From positions 13,029,013 to 13,093,012 of the forward strand of contig JARWKL010000007.1 of assembly GCA_029961685.1 (NCBI GenBank): a stretch of 64,000 nt of DNA. Reading direction: 5' to 3'. Positions 29,627-42,497 of this stretch are shown here, piece by piece. Made by a program: the position numbers and the translations under genes. The stretch comes from Aristolochia californica (lineage: Eukaryota; Streptophyta; Magnoliopsida; Piperales; Aristolochiaceae). A model generated the notes under the pieces. The model was given only the letters and a program-made list of their open reading frames with translations, was not told the origin of the DNA and ran no database searches. How positions within the stretch are numbered: position 1 is the first letter of the stretch; every line of letters starts with the position of its first letter.

Positions 29627-31254
29627 TCAAGAAATAAATTTTTGGTCAAAAAATCTTCTGCTTAAAGAATCTGCAAGACTATTATTTTTTCCTTTAATGT
29701 GTTCAAAAATTACTTTGTAACCATTACCGGTAATAATATCAACTAAGTTTAACCACCGTCTCCGGCTAATTTTATTTTCTTTACTTTTCTGAAAATATTT
29801 TACTATTGCTTCACAATCTGTTCTTAAAGTGAATTCTGGTTTATTAATGATAAACAATCTAAAGGATTCTAACGAGTAAATGACTGCTAAAATTTCAGAA
29901 TCAATACTACTCATATTTCCCTTTTCTTTAAACTTTCCACTAGCATAACTACAAATATGTTCTTCATCTTTACTACTGTATTGGTGGGGTTTGGCAATCA
30001 AAACTCCTCCCCATCCTAAGTTGCTGCCATCTGTTTCGATTATAAGGTAATCTGAATCTAAAGGCATTTGTAATTTAGGCAAAGTTTTTACTTTTTCTTT
30101 AACTTTTTTGACCAAATTCTTATCTTCTTGGTTAAAGAATTTTTGTCCTGTGGGAGAGGTTTTATTATATAGGGGTCCTATTAGTTTACCTATATCTTTA
30201 AGAAAAGGTCTGGCATAATTTACTAATCCTAAAAATTTTTGTAATTGTTTGGTATCTGACAGGTCATCAGGCATTTCTAAAATTTTCTTTGAAATATGAT
30301 CCTGTAATTCAATCTGGCCTTGTCCAATGTTTACTCCTAAAAACTTGATATACTCTTTAAATAATTCAATTTTTGTTTTACTAATTATAATGCCTTCCTG
30401 CATAAAAGTGGCTAAGACTAGTTGCAAATGTCCTATATGGTCTTCGATTGATTTACTAAAAACTAAGATATCATCTATATACACTAAGACAAAATTATCA
30501 TATTTTCTAAATATATTGTCCATTTTTCTCTGGAAAATTGCTGGGGCATTCTTCAAACCAAAAGGCATTACTAACCACTCAAAATGTCCTTCTGGGCAGG
30601 TAAAGGCTGTCCATTCTATACTATCTGGGTGCATTTTGATTTGCCAGAAACCTGATTTACAGTCAAATTTGCTAAAAATCTTTTTGTCTTGAATTTTATT
30701 AATTAATTGAGTCTTATCTGGGATATTATAACTATCAGTTACAGTATTGTCATTTAGTCTTTTATAATTAATTACCATTCTAGATTTTCCTCTTTTTAGT
30801 TCACTATGTTTTCGAACAATAAAAGCAGCTGATCTATGGGGACTGATAGATTTTCTAATGATGCCTAATTTTAATAATTCATTTATATGCATTTTAAAAT
30901 CTTCTTTATCTAAGTTCGTAGCTTCTATGTTTGCTGTTTTTACTATGTAACTTGGGTTTAGGAGTTCTAATCTACACTGAATATGATTATTTTCCCAATA
31001 TTTCAAAGGATTGTCTCCAAAATATTCTAATTGGTCAAGTTTATCTATAATTTGCTGTAATTGGTGTTTATCTTTGTGATTAATATTTACAATTTCTAAG
31101 TATAGTTTTTCTGTATCTAAGAAAGTATAGTCTAATTCTACCATTCTTTCAATCCAATCTTCAAAGTCTTCTGTTTCTTCCATGGCTTCTTCCAAGTATT
31201 CCGGGGAACTGGGAACTGAGATTATTCCAGCATCTGAGGTTTCTGTTAGGGTTG
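29627..31254 (-). pseudogene. Polyprotein C-terminal fragment (lineage A)
   Basis: About residues 1124-1663 (RT and RNase H complete). The 5' part is lost at the inversion joint 31252-31254, which shows TTG microhomology. Confidence 0.93.
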
Positions 31255-31376
31255 TTTTATCCCTAAATAATTATATTAGAGTATTTGAGACTCCGAGACC
31301 TATTATAATTCCCAGACAACCTAGAAGACAAATATTAAGAAGAGTAATTTCCCCAGAATTAAATAATCCTGATTAG
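31252..31376 (+). pseudogene. 63-codon hydrophobic ORF, N-terminus lost
   Basis: Residues from about 24 onward remain. The upstream frame continues into inverted polyprotein sequence. It is the 5' edge of the last lineage A copy. Confidence 0.8.
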
Positions 31377-31419
31377 GACCTGAATACTCCAGGTAAAAAA
31401 GAGTACCCCCCTGTAGATT

Positions 31420-31434
31420 TGGTATCAGAGCCAG
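31420..31434 (+). promoter_or_regulatory. tRNA-iMet primer-binding site
   Basis: Exact match to the 15-nt site of the intact copy. Confidence 0.92.
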
Positions 31435-31439
31435 ACACC

Positions 31440-31868
31440 CTGGAACCTTTTAGAAAAATCGAATATCTTGATTTAAGAATAGCAGCAAAGACAGAACCTA
31501 AGTTTATAGGATCTAGTTCATTAAAGTGTCATTTCAATAGTGAAGAACACAGTTTACACGGTCAGAACTCTCAACTAAATAGTATAACAGACTTACTGAT
31601 AAGTTTAGGAATATCTTTACAGTTAAAGCTTACAGACTTAGAATATTCTCTAGCTAAAATTCAAGAAGAAATAAAAAATTTAAAGAACAAAGTTGGGAAC
31701 TTAGCAGAGAATATAGATTATATAAAAACAAGTAAAGGAACCCAAAACTTAGATAAAGAAATAGAATCTATTACACAAAAATTAAGAAATATAAAAATTG
31801 ACCAAAGTAGACCCAGTACTAGCAAAAAACCATGGCTATTTTTAGGCGAAGTACCTCAGAAGAAATGA
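31440..31868 (+). CDS. Coiled-coil VAP-like ORF (lineage A, fourth genome)
   Basis: Open and unchanged from CTG to stop, but without leader or promoter upstream. Confidence 0.72.
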   Translation: MEPFRKIEYLDLRIAAKTEPKFIGSSSLKCHFNSEEHSLHGQNSQLNSITDLLISLGISLQLKLTDLEYSLAKIQEEIKNLKNKVGNLAENIDYIKTSKGTQNLDKEIESITQKLRNIKIDQSRPSTSKKPWLFLGEVPQKK

Positions 31869-34800
31869 CAAACTCCTTTAGAAATTTAAATCTTTTAGAC
31901 AAACTTACGGGAAAAAGTAATTCTTCCCAACAAGATATTCAATTAGATGATATAATAGACGTAGATCAAGATCTAACTATCTTTAGTAATAATCAATTGA
32001 ATCTTTTAAATCCTAGACAACTTTACAGAACAGGGCCTCTTAATTTCCATACAGGATTGTTTAGACATTATAGAGAAATTCAGATAAGTTGCATAGGACA
32101 AGATTCAGTAAATGTAAATTTAATAGCAGAACAAGCTTTTAGAGAAATAAAAAAGATGTATTCTTTAATCCATTTAGGTCTTATTGTTATTGGAGTTAAA
32201 GGATTAGGAAGAAAACATTTAGGAACAAAAACCTTGCTTAGCATATATGATGATAGATGGGCAGACCCCAAAAAGGCTATGTTAGGAATTACAGAAATTG
32301 ATATGAACCAAAACGGAGGCATCTTTTACTGTTCCCCAGATTTCCTTCTAGGATTACATGACTTTAGGAAATATATAAAAGTAGGAATTCAAACTAAAGG
32401 ATATGATTCTTTCGTAGGAAATAATCTTTTGTTGTGTATTGGCTTTTTAGGTAGATGTACTAGTTCTAGCACAACCAAGTTTAAGATAAAAATTGATGAT
32501 GTAGTGAATTTAATTGGTAATAAAGGTATTAAGCTTCTAAAACCTATAAAATTTGCTCCCGAAGAATTAGCTGGACTAGACTGGAATCTAAAATTTAGAG
32601 AAGAAAAAATTATTAGTCCAGAAGAAAGTTTAATGTATACAGATACAAAAGGCAATGTAAATATTAGATTCAATAGTTATGAACAAAGAAATACCGAAGA
32701 GACTGAATCAATCTCTAGTGAAAATTATGATCTAGTTAATCTAGAGTTAGATGAAAAACAATTAGATGAAATTATTTATCCAAAGGAATTAGAATTACAT
32801 CTTTCTGAAAGAGAGCTCTTACATTTAGAAGAAGATCTTATAAAAAATAAAAGAATAAAAGAGGAAGAATATTTATATTACGACCAAGACTTAAATATCA
32901 GAATTGGTACTATGCCCTTAGCTCCTTCAGACATAGACTTAACCAGTATCAAAGACTTTATGGAAGCAGAAAGCTCTTCCGTTAATAATCCTCTTAATTA
33001 CACAACCTATACTACACCTCCTCCAAGAGAAGTCTTTCATTCAGGAAATATGCCAAGAATACCATATACGGAATCCATAACTTTAGAAAAACCAGTACAT
33101 CCTAGAGGTAAGAGAAAAGATGTAGAAAGACCCATTACTTTCCAAGACAAAGGAAAAGGAAAAATCCTTAACCTATCTGCTCATGACCCTCAAGAATGGA
33201 CTACTGTGCTAGATCTTTGGAAAAATCAGGTAGTCTCAGACTATATCCAACATTTCCAGTCTCAAGATGTAGAAGAAATGTATAGATATTTAGAAACCTT
33301 CCTAGGAGAAAGTACTAAAGCTCTTTGGGAAAGTTACAAAAGATATAACCCAACTGAATTTGGACAGTTAATGACCTTAGGATCAAATCCTTATAATTTT
33401 GTTAATAAAATATTTCAGTTAGTTACTGGAGAAGACCCTAATTTAGGTTCCATAACTCTCCAAAGAGATGCTGTAATACATTTAGAACAGTTAAGCCTTT
33501 ACAATTACAAATATGTCAAAAAATTCTTACAAGACTATTTTTATTATACATGTATTTCAGGAAATGCTTTTAATAAAGATTTAGGTATCAAACTTTTTAG
33601 AAAATTACCAGGAGCTCTAGGAAAGGAAATTTATGATAAATGGCAGAAAATAGAAGAACCTCATCCTAATAGTGTTTTTTCTATTGGTCAAAGAACTAAA
33701 TTCATTATGCAAGTCCTACAAGAAAAATGTACTGATATTCAGATCCAAAGACAACTTAAAGGAGATGATTTCGGATTCTGTAAACAAATTTATACAGCCC
33801 AAGCTTATGGCCTTAAAGAGAAACCTAATCCTAGAAAACCAAATAAATTTAGAAAACAGTATTTTATTAGAAGATCTAAAAGTAGAAAACCCTATTTGAA
33901 TAGAGACAGACATGTTCGGCGCTTTAATCCTAAAAGAACATATAAAAATAAATTAGCCTGTTATATTTGTGGTCAGAATGAACATCTTGCTAATACCTGT
34001 CCTAAACGACAAAATATTAACTCTAGAAGATCAACATTAGTAGACAATGTACAACAAGACCTCATAGAAGTAGATGAATACATGTCTGATTCCGAATCCA
34101 TATACAGTATAGTCAGTCTTTCCATGATAGGAATATCCTCCGATTCAGACTCTGACTCAGACCTTATCTTAGATGAAGAATATCAAACCGATTTCATGGA
34201 TGTTTCTCAAGAATGTTCTCATAATTGGTTATGGTTTACTGGTTTAGATAGTAATCCCTGCTTTCAGTGTAAATGGTATCCTAGCAAGAAGCAGCGTGCC
34301 AAATGCTCTTTGTGCTTTATTGAAGCCTGTTTATCCTGTCTTAGTCAATTAGGCATCCAACCTACCTCCACTACCCAGTCTGACAAGATATCCTCCACTA
34401 AGATAGAAATTCTCTCTAGAAAAATCAGTAACTGTGAAGATGAAATCACTTTATTAAAGCATAGATTAGACGCCTTAGAACAAGACTCCTATGATGGGAT
34501 TACGGTCACCCCATCTCCTACCCCAGATGTTTCTTTTGTCTGTAATCAAGACAAATCTTTTTCCAGCATTCTTGTCCGAGCTAAGCTTACCTTTCCAGAC
34601 AAGCACTCTATCGTCCTCGATGCTTTGGTAGATTCTGGATGTACAAAGTGTATCATCCATAGACGTCTTGTCCCTCGCCAATATATCAAACATACTTCCA
34701 AAACTGTTATGAGCCAACAGGTAGATGGTACTTACAACCCTTATACTCAATATGTAGATAATGGTCAGATTCAGTTCTTTACTAACTGTTCTACCTTCTC

Positions 34801-35458
34801 TGCTTCTTATCCATTACCCCTCACGTGGGTTAGAGACCTTAAACTTAAAGTAAACTTTATTTTAGGTCTTAATTTTATCCTTCATAATAATGGCTCCCTC
34901 ACTATTTCTCGTGATTACCTTCACTTCCATAAAAATTCTAGTATAGTTCCTGTCCAAACCTCTTATTCTCCTACCCTTTCAGCGGAGCGTGGTGGCCCCT
35001 CAGTAGCATCAACCTCCAAATCCAAATCAGCTGCTACATGTCAATGCCCTATTTTAGGTAGTTGTAAACAAACAACCCCACCAGCCACCTTAGAAGCCTT
35101 AGCCCAACATGTCGAAACCACTTTAGAAAAATTAGACAATAAACTTTTATGTTACGAAGATATCGTTGATGTTCCTGTCACTTTAGGAGATACCTCAACC
35201 CTAACAGAAACCTCAGATGCTGGAATAATCTCAGTTCCCAGTTCCCCGGAATACTTGGAAGAAGCCATGGAAGAAACAGAAGACTTTCTCTTTCTCTATC
35301 TTTCCATCCATCTATCTATCTATCTCTCTCTATCCATCTCTCTCTCTCTCTCTCTATCTATCTTTCTATCCATCTCTCTCTCTCTGTTTCTCTTTCTCTA
35401 TCTTTCTATCCATCTATCTATCTATCTATCTATCTATCTCTCTCTCTCTCTTAGATAG
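31832..35458 (+). pseudogene. Polyprotein truncated in the PR-RT linker, microsatellite-encoded tail
   Basis: Residues 1-1152 (movement, coat, both fingers, protease) are intact. The frame then crosses the junction at 35285-35287 (TTT shared) into CT/TATC repeat and adds 56 Ser/Leu/Ile/Tyr-rich codons before a TAG. RT and RNase H are missing. Private changes: Glu to Asp at 738 and Asp to Asn at 1008. Confidence 0.93.
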
Positions 35459-35534
35459 ATAGATAGATGGATGGAAAGATAGATAGATAGAGAGAGAGAG
35501 AAAGAGAGAGAGAGAGATAGATGGATAGAAAGAA

Positions 35535-35567
<33 letters not shown>

Positions 35568-36325
35568 TGGATAGAAAGATAGAGAGAGAGAGAGATGGAT
35601 AGAAAGATAGAGAGAGAGAGATGGATAGAAAGATAGAGAGAGAGAGAGAGAGAGATGGATAGAAAGATAGAGAGAGAGAGAGAGATGGATAGACTATCTC
35701 TCTCTCTCTATCTTTCTATCCATCTATCTATCTATCTATGTATCTATCTCTCTCTATATCTTTCTATCCATCTATCTCTCTCTCTCTCTCTCTATCTTTC
35801 TGTCCATCTCTCTCTCTCTCTCTATCTTTCTATCCATCTCTCTCTCTCTCTCTCTATCTTTCTATCCATCTCTCTCTCTCTATCTATCTATCTATCTTTC
35901 TTTCTATCCATCTATCTCTCTCTCTCTATCTATCTTTCCATCCATCTATCTATATCTCTCTCTCTATATTTCCATCCATCTATCTATCTCTCTCTCTCTC
36001 TCTCTATCTTTCTATCCATCTATCTATCTATCTATCTCTCTCTCTTAGATAGATAGAGAGAGAGATAGACTCTCTATCTTTCTATCCATCTCTCTCTCTC
36101 TGTTTCTCTTTCTCTATCTTTCTATCCATCTATCTATCTATCTATCTATCTATCTCTCTCTCTCTCTTAGATAGATAGATAGATGGATGGAAAGATAGAT
36201 AGATAGAGAGAGAGAGAAAGAGAGAGAGAGAGATAGATGGATAGAAAGAAAGATAGATAGATAGAGAGACATATACGGGCACAGAAAAAAAATGATCTTT
36301 ATCACTCTCTCTATCTTTCTATCCA

Positions 36326-36358
<33 letters not shown>

Positions 36359-36761
36359 TTCTTTCTATCCATCTATCTCTCTCTCTCTCTTTCTCTCTCT
36401 CTCTATCTATCTATCTTTCCATCCATCTATCTATCTATCTAAGAGAGAGAGAGAGATAGATAGATAGATAGATAGATAGATGGATAGAAAGATAGAGAAA
36501 GAGAAACAGAGAGAGAGAGATGGATAGAAAGATAGATAGAGAGAGAGAGAGAGAGATGGATAGAAAGATAGAGAGTCTATCTCTCTCTCTATCTATCTAA
36601 GAGAGAGAGATAGATAGATAGATAGATGGATAGAAAGATAGAGAGAGAGAGAGAGAGAGATAGATAGATGGATGGAAATATAGAGAGAGAGATATAGATA
36701 GATGGATGGAAAGATAGATAGAGAAAGAGAGAGAAAGAGAGAGAGAGAGAGATAGATGGAT

Positions 36762-36802
<41 letters not shown>

Positions 36803-36879
36803 TGGACAGAAAGATAGAGAGAGAGAGAGAGAGAGATGGATAGAAAGATAGAGAGAGAGAGAGAGATGGACAGAAAGAC

Positions 36880-36910
<31 letters not shown>

Positions 36911-37206
36911 TAGACTCTCTATCTTTCTATCCATCTCTCTCTCTCTCTCTCTATCTATCTTTCTATCCATCTCTCTCTCTCTGTTTCTCTTTCTCTATCT
37001 TTCTATCCATCTATCTATCTATCTATCTATCTATCTCTCTCTCTCTCTTAGATAGATAGATAGATGGATGGAAAGATAGATAGATAGAGAGAGAGAGAAA
37101 GAGAGAGAGAGAGATAGATGGATAGAAAGAAAGATAGATAGATAGAGAGACATATACGGGCACAGAAAAAAAATGATCTTTATCACTCTCTCTATCTTTC
37201 TATCCA

Positions 37207-37239
<33 letters not shown>

Positions 37240-37410
37240 TTCTTTCTATCCATCTATCTCTCTCTCTCTCTTTCTCTCTCTCTCTATCTATCTATCTTTC
37301 CATCCATCTATCTATCTATCTAAGAGAGAGAGAGAGATAGATAGATAGATAGATAGATAGATGGATAGAAAGATAGAGAAAGAGAAACAGAGAGAGAGAG
37401 ATGGATAGAA

Positions 37411-37441
<31 letters not shown>

Positions 37442-37607
37442 TGCATAGAAAGATAGAGAGTCTATCTCTCTCTCTATCTATCTAAGAGAGAGAGATAGAT
37501 AGATAGATAGATGGATAGAAAGATAGAGAGAGAGAGAGAGAGATAGATAGATGGATGGAAATATAGAGAGAGAGATATAGATAGATGGATGGAAAGATAG
37601 ATAGAGA
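35288..37607. repeat. Microsatellite between clusters A and B
   Basis: CT/GA and TATC/GATA arrays with many polarity switches and an internal duplication of about 880 bp, recognised by a shared non-repeat insert at 36270-36304 and 37151-37185. The insert begins with CATATACGGGCA, the reverse complement of the end of the lineage C leader at 1434-1445. No gene is visible. Confidence 0.95.
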
Positions 37608-38373
37608 TATTAAAATTAGGCATCATTAGAAAATCTATCAGTCCCCATAGATCAGCTGCTTTTATTGTTCGAAAACATAGTGAACTAAAAAGAGGAAAAT
37701 CTAGAATGGTAATTAATTATAAAAGACTAAATGACAATACTGTAACTGATAGTTATAATATCCCAGATAAGACCCAATTAATTAATAAAATTCAAGACAA
37801 AAAGATTTTTAGCAAATTTGACTGTAAATCAGGTTTCTGGCAAATCAAAATGCACCCAGATAGTATAGAATGGACAGCCTTTACCTGCCCAGAAGGACAT
37901 TTTGAGTGGTTAGTAATGCCTTTTGGTTTAAAGAATGCCCCAGCCATTTTCCAGAGAAAAATGGACAATATATTTAGAAAATATGATAATTTTGTCTTAG
38001 TATATATAGATGATATCTTAGTTTTTAGTAAATCAATCGAAGACCATATAGGACATTTACAACTAGTCTTAGCCACTTTTATGCAGGAAGGCATTATAAT
38101 TAGTAAAACAAAAATTGAATTATTTAAAGAATATATCAAGTTTTTAGGAGTAAACATTGGACAAGGCCAGATTGAATTACAGGATCATATTTCAAAGAAA
38201 ATTTTAGAAATGCCTGATGACCTGTCAGATACCAAACAATTACAAAAATTTTTAGGATTAATAAATTATGCCAGACCTTTTCTTAAAGATATAGGTAAAC
38301 TAATAGGACCCCTATATAATAAAACCTCTCCCACAGGACAAAAATTCTTTAACCAAGAAGATAAGAATTTGGT
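37608..38373 (+). pseudogene. Polyprotein RT fragment (lineage B)
   Basis: About residues 1249-1503 including YIDD. It starts at a microsatellite junction (TAT shared, 37608-37610) and is cut at 38367-38373 where ATTTGGT is shared with the primer-binding site, so the frame runs on into the coiled-coil ORF. Confidence 0.92.
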
Positions 38374-38817
38374 ATCAGAGCCAGACACCCTGGAACCTTT
38401 TAGGAAAATCGAATATCTTGATTTAAGAATAGCAGCAAAGACAGAACCTAAGTTTATAGGATCTAGTTCATTAAAGTGTCATTTCAATAGTGAAGAACAC
38501 AGTTTACACGGTCAGAACTCTCAACTAAATAGTATAACAGACCTACTGATAAGTTTAGGAATATCCTTACAGTTAAAACTTACAGACTTAGAATATTCTC
38601 TAGCTAAAATTCAAGAAGAAATAAAAAAATTTAAAGAACAAGGTCGGAAACTTAGCAGAGAATATAGATTATATAAAAACAAGTAAAGGAACCCAAAACT
38701 TAGATAAAGAAATAGAATCTATTACACAAAAATTAAGAAATATAAAAATTGACCAAAGTAGACCCAGTACTAGCAAAAAACCATGGCTATTTTTAGGCGA
38801 AGTACCTCAGAAGAAAT
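38368..38817 (+). pseudogene. Coiled-coil VAP-like ORF with +1 frameshift (lineage B)
   Basis: Fused in frame behind the RT fragment. One extra A in the A-run at 38632-38638 (seven against six in other copies) shifts the frame, ending at TAA about 38686. The original frame resumes after the run but is no longer connected. Confidence 0.88.
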
Positions 38818-41110
38818 GACAAATTCCTTTAGAAATTTAAATCTTATAGACAAACTTACGGGAAAAAGTAATTCGTCCCAACAAGATATTCAATTAGATG
38901 ATATAATAGACGTAGATCAAGATCTAACTATCTTTAGTAATAATCAATTGAATCTTTTAAATCCTAGACAACTTTACAGAACAGGGCCTCTTAATTTCCA
39001 TACAGGATTGTTTAGACATTATAGAGAAATTCAGATTAGTTGCATAGGACAAGATTCAGTAAATGTAAATTTAATAGCAGAACAAGCTTTTAGAGAAATA
39101 AAAAAGATGTATTCTTTAATCCATTTAGGTCTCATTGTCATTGGAGTTAAAGGATTAGGAAGAAAACATTTAGGAACAAAAACCTTGCTTAGCATATATG
39201 ATGATAGATGGGCAGACCCCAAAAAGGCTATGTTAGGAATTACAGAAATTGATATGAACCAAAACGGAGGCATCTTTTACTGTTCCCCAGATTTCCTTCT
39301 AGGATTACATGACTTTAGAAAATATATAAAAGTAGGAATTCAAACTAAAGGATATGATTCTTTCGTAGGAAATAATCTTTTGTTGTGTATTGGCTTTTTA
39401 GGAAGATGTACTAGTTCTAGCACAACCAAGTTTAAAATAAAAATTGATGATGTAGTAAATTTGATTGGTAATAAAGGTATTAAGCTTCTAAAACCTATAA
39501 AATTTGCTCCCGAAGAATTAGCTGGACTAGACTGGAATCTAAAATTTAGAGAAGAAAAAATTATTAGTCCAGAAGAAAGTTTGATGTATACAGATACAAA
39601 AGGCAATGTAAATATTAGATTCAACAGTTATGAACAAAGAAATACCGAAGAGACTGAATCAATCTCTAGTGAAAATTATGATCTAGTTAATCTAGAGTTA
39701 GATGAAAAACAATTAGATGAAATTATTTATCCAAAGGAATTAGAATTACATCTTTCTGAAAGAGAGCTCTTACATTTAGAAGAAGATCTTATAAAAAATA
39801 AAAGAATAAAAGAGGAAGAATATTTATATTACGACCAAGACTTAAATATCAGAATTGGTACTATGCCCTTAGCTCCTTCAGACATAGACTTAACCAGTAT
39901 CAAAGACTTTATGGAAGCAGAAAGTTCTTCCGTTAATAATCCTCTTAATTACACAACCTATACTACACCTCCTCCAAGAGAAGTCTTTCATTCAGGAAAT
40001 ATGCCAAGAATACCATATACGGAATCCATAACTTTAGAAAAACCAGTACATCCTAGAGGTAAGAGAAAAGATGTAGAAAGACCCATTACTTTCCAAGACA
40101 AAGGAAAAGGAAAAATCCTTAACCTATCTGCTCATGACCCGCAAGAATGGACTACTGTGCTAGATCTTTGGAAAAACCAGGTAGTCTCAGACTATATCCA
40201 ACATTTCCAGTCTCAAGATGTAGAAGAAATGTATAGATATTTAGAAACCTTCCTAGGAGAAAGTACTAAAGCTCTTTGGGAAAGTTACAAAAGATATAAC
40301 CCAACTGAATTTGGACAGTTAATGACCTTAGGATCAAATCCTTATAATTTTGTTAACAAAATATTTCAGTTAGTTACTGGAGAAGACCCTAATTTAGGTT
40401 CCATAACTCTCCAAAGAGATGCTGTAATACATTTAGAACAGTTAAGCCTTTACAATTACAAATATGTCAAAAAATTCTTACAAGACTATTTTTATTATAC
40501 ATGTATTTCAGGAAATGCTTTTAATAAAGATTTAGGTATCAAACTTTTTAGAAAATTACCAGGAGCTCTAGGAAAGGAAATTTATGATAAATGGCAGAAA
40601 ATAGAAGAACCTCATCCTAATAGTGTTTTTTCTATTGGTCAAAGAACTAAATTTATTATGCAAGTCCTACAAGAAAAATGTACTGATATTCAGATCCAAA
40701 GACAACTTAAAGGAGATGATTTCGGATTCTGTAAACAAATTTATACAGCCCAAGCTTATGGCCTTAAAGAGAAACCTAATCCTAGAAAACCAAATAAATT
40801 TAGAAAACAGTATTTTATTAGAAGATCTAAAAGTAGGAAACCCTATTTAAATAGAGACAGACATGTTCGGCGCTTTAATCCTAAAAGAACATATAAAAAT
40901 AAATTAGCTTGTTATATTTGTGGTCAGAATGAACATCTTGCTAATACCTGTCCTAAACGACAAAATATTAACTCTAGAAGATCAACATTAGTAGAAAATG
41001 TACAACAAGACCTCATAGAAGTAGATGAATACATGTCTGATTCCGAATCCATATATAGTATAGTCAGTCTTTCCATGATAGGAATATCCTCCGATTCAGA
41101 CTCTGACTGA
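38783..41110 (+). pseudogene. Polyprotein truncated after the CCHC finger (lineage B)
   Basis: 775 residues: movement protein, coat protein and first finger. The acidic SDSDSD patch joins leader sequence at 41107-41108 (CT shared), creating a TGA at 41108-41110. Second finger, protease, RT and RNase H are lost. Confidence 0.93.
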
Positions 41111-41813
41111 GACCAAGGGCTTATTGTATGTGTGGAATGTTGATGGAGCCCGTGCCCAAAGCTTTTGCTAGGAAAGCACACACCTCTGTTAGTCCTAAGT
41201 GGTGAGACCAGTTCGGAAGTCTAACAGGAGAAAAAAGTCAGGAGACCCCTCAGGAAGTTTGCTTACATCGTTTCTTTGTTTGGTTTTCATCGTTTCCTTG
41301 TTTGGTTGTTCATGATTATTCTGTTTATCACTCTTGGTATTGTAGTTCTTGCTCTCATCCTTACTGCTTTCATTGTCTGTTAAACTAAGTAGTCACAGAT
41401 TGGGTATATTAGGCTGGAATACCGCTGGGTGAGGGTTCTACCCTGACAGCCGCCTCTGCTCCCAACAGGCCTCTGTCTGAAGGGACCAAGCGTCGCTCCC
41501 GGAGGCTACAACGCCGCCGTACCCTTTCTTTATGTTCATTTGGCTTGTCTTCTTCTTTCTTCACCAGGTTGCTAGACTTGTTCTTCGATATTTACCTACT
41601 GCATATATATACTTAGCTTTGTTTTATAAGACTTTACAAGAATACGCCTTTATTTTTACATAATAGGTATCTTTTCCGTTATTTGGTTTTTACTTATTCT
41701 TAGTATAAGACTTTTTGAATATTTTGTTTGGATTCCTCAGTGTTTGGAAGAATTATTAGAATCTGACTTTTTCTTATTTAGTGCTATTATAATTAAGTGT
41801 TTAGAAAAAATAT
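41107..41813 (+). pseudogene. 3' part of leader (lineage B)
   Basis: Lacks cap site, uORF and donor, but keeps the predicted acceptor, the 23-codon mini-ORF (41312-41383) and the 43-codon ORF (41532-41663). Confidence 0.85.
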
Positions 41814-42005
41814 ATGCTCTTTGTTAATATTGCATTAGTAATAATCTTTAGTAATTTTGCGCTTTTTAGTTTTATTTGTTTTGTTTTATCTCTAAATAAT
41901 TATATTAGAGTATTTGAAACTCCGAGACCTATTATAATTCCCAGACAACCTAGAAGACAAATAATAAGAAGAGTAATTTCCCCAGAATTAAATAATCCTG
42001 ATTAG
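41814..42005 (+). CDS. 63-codon hydrophobic ORF (lineage B)
   Basis: Lineage B version with Ile for Leu in the Arg-rich tail (RQIIRRV). Synonymous changes against lineage A include TCC/TCT and GAG/GAA. Confidence 0.58.
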   Translation: MLFVNIALVIIFSNFALFSFICFVLSLNNYIRVFETPRPIIIPRQPRRQIIRRVISPELNNPD

Positions 42006-42048
42006 GACCTGAATACTCCAGGTAAAAAAGAGTATCCCCCTGAAGATT

Positions 42049-42063
42049 TGGTATCAGAGCCAG
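42049..42063 (+). promoter_or_regulatory. tRNA-iMet primer-binding site (lineage B)
   Basis: Same 15-nt match as in lineage A, preceded by GAAGAT instead of GTAGAT. Confidence 0.92.
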
Positions 42064-42068
42064 ACACC

Positions 42069-42497
42069 CTGGAACCTTTTAGGAAAATCGAATATCTTGA
42101 TTTAAGAATAGCAGCAAAGACAGAACCTAAGTTTATAGGATCTAGTTCATTAAAGTGTCATTTCAATAGTGAAGAACACAGTTTACACGGTCAGAACTCT
42201 CAACTAAATAGTATAACAGACCTACTGATAAGTTTAGGAATATCCTTACAGTTAAAACTTACAGACTTAGAATATTCTCTAGCTAAAATTCAAGAAGAAA
42301 TAAAAAATTTAAAGAACAAGGTCGGAAACTTAGCAGAGAATATAGATTATATAAAAACAAGTAAAGGAACCCAAAACTTAGATAAAGAAATAGAATCTAT
42401 TACACAAAAATTAAGAAATATAAAAATTGACCAAAGTAGACCCAGTACTAGCAAAAAACCATGGCTATTTTTAGGCGAAGTACCTCAGAAGAAATGA
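42069..42497 (+). CDS. Coiled-coil VAP-like ORF (lineage B)
   Basis: Open from CTG, with the protein unchanged from lineage A as far as compared; the nucleotide differences seen are synonymous, which suggests past selection on the product. Confidence 0.74.
   Translation: MEPFRKIEYLDLRIAAKTEPKFIGSSSLKCHFNSEEHSLHGQNSQLNSITDLLISLGISLQLKLTDLEYSLAKIQEEIKNLKNKVGNLAENIDYIKTSKGTQNLDKEIESITQKLRNIKIDQSRPSTSKKPWLFLGEVPQKK

Noticed and set aside
4831..35287. LTR retrotransposon (Ty3-like) instead of a pararetrovirus
   Set aside because: There is no integrase and no LTR. A 30K movement protein, the second Cys-rich finger, an ORF VI domain and a circularly permuted 8.1-kb unit with a single primer-binding site per unit fit Caulimoviridae.
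36281..36304. Remnant of the ORF VI-like gene (AAAAAATGATCTTT) in the microsatellite insert
   Set aside because: Only about 14 low-complexity bases match, too few to support homology.
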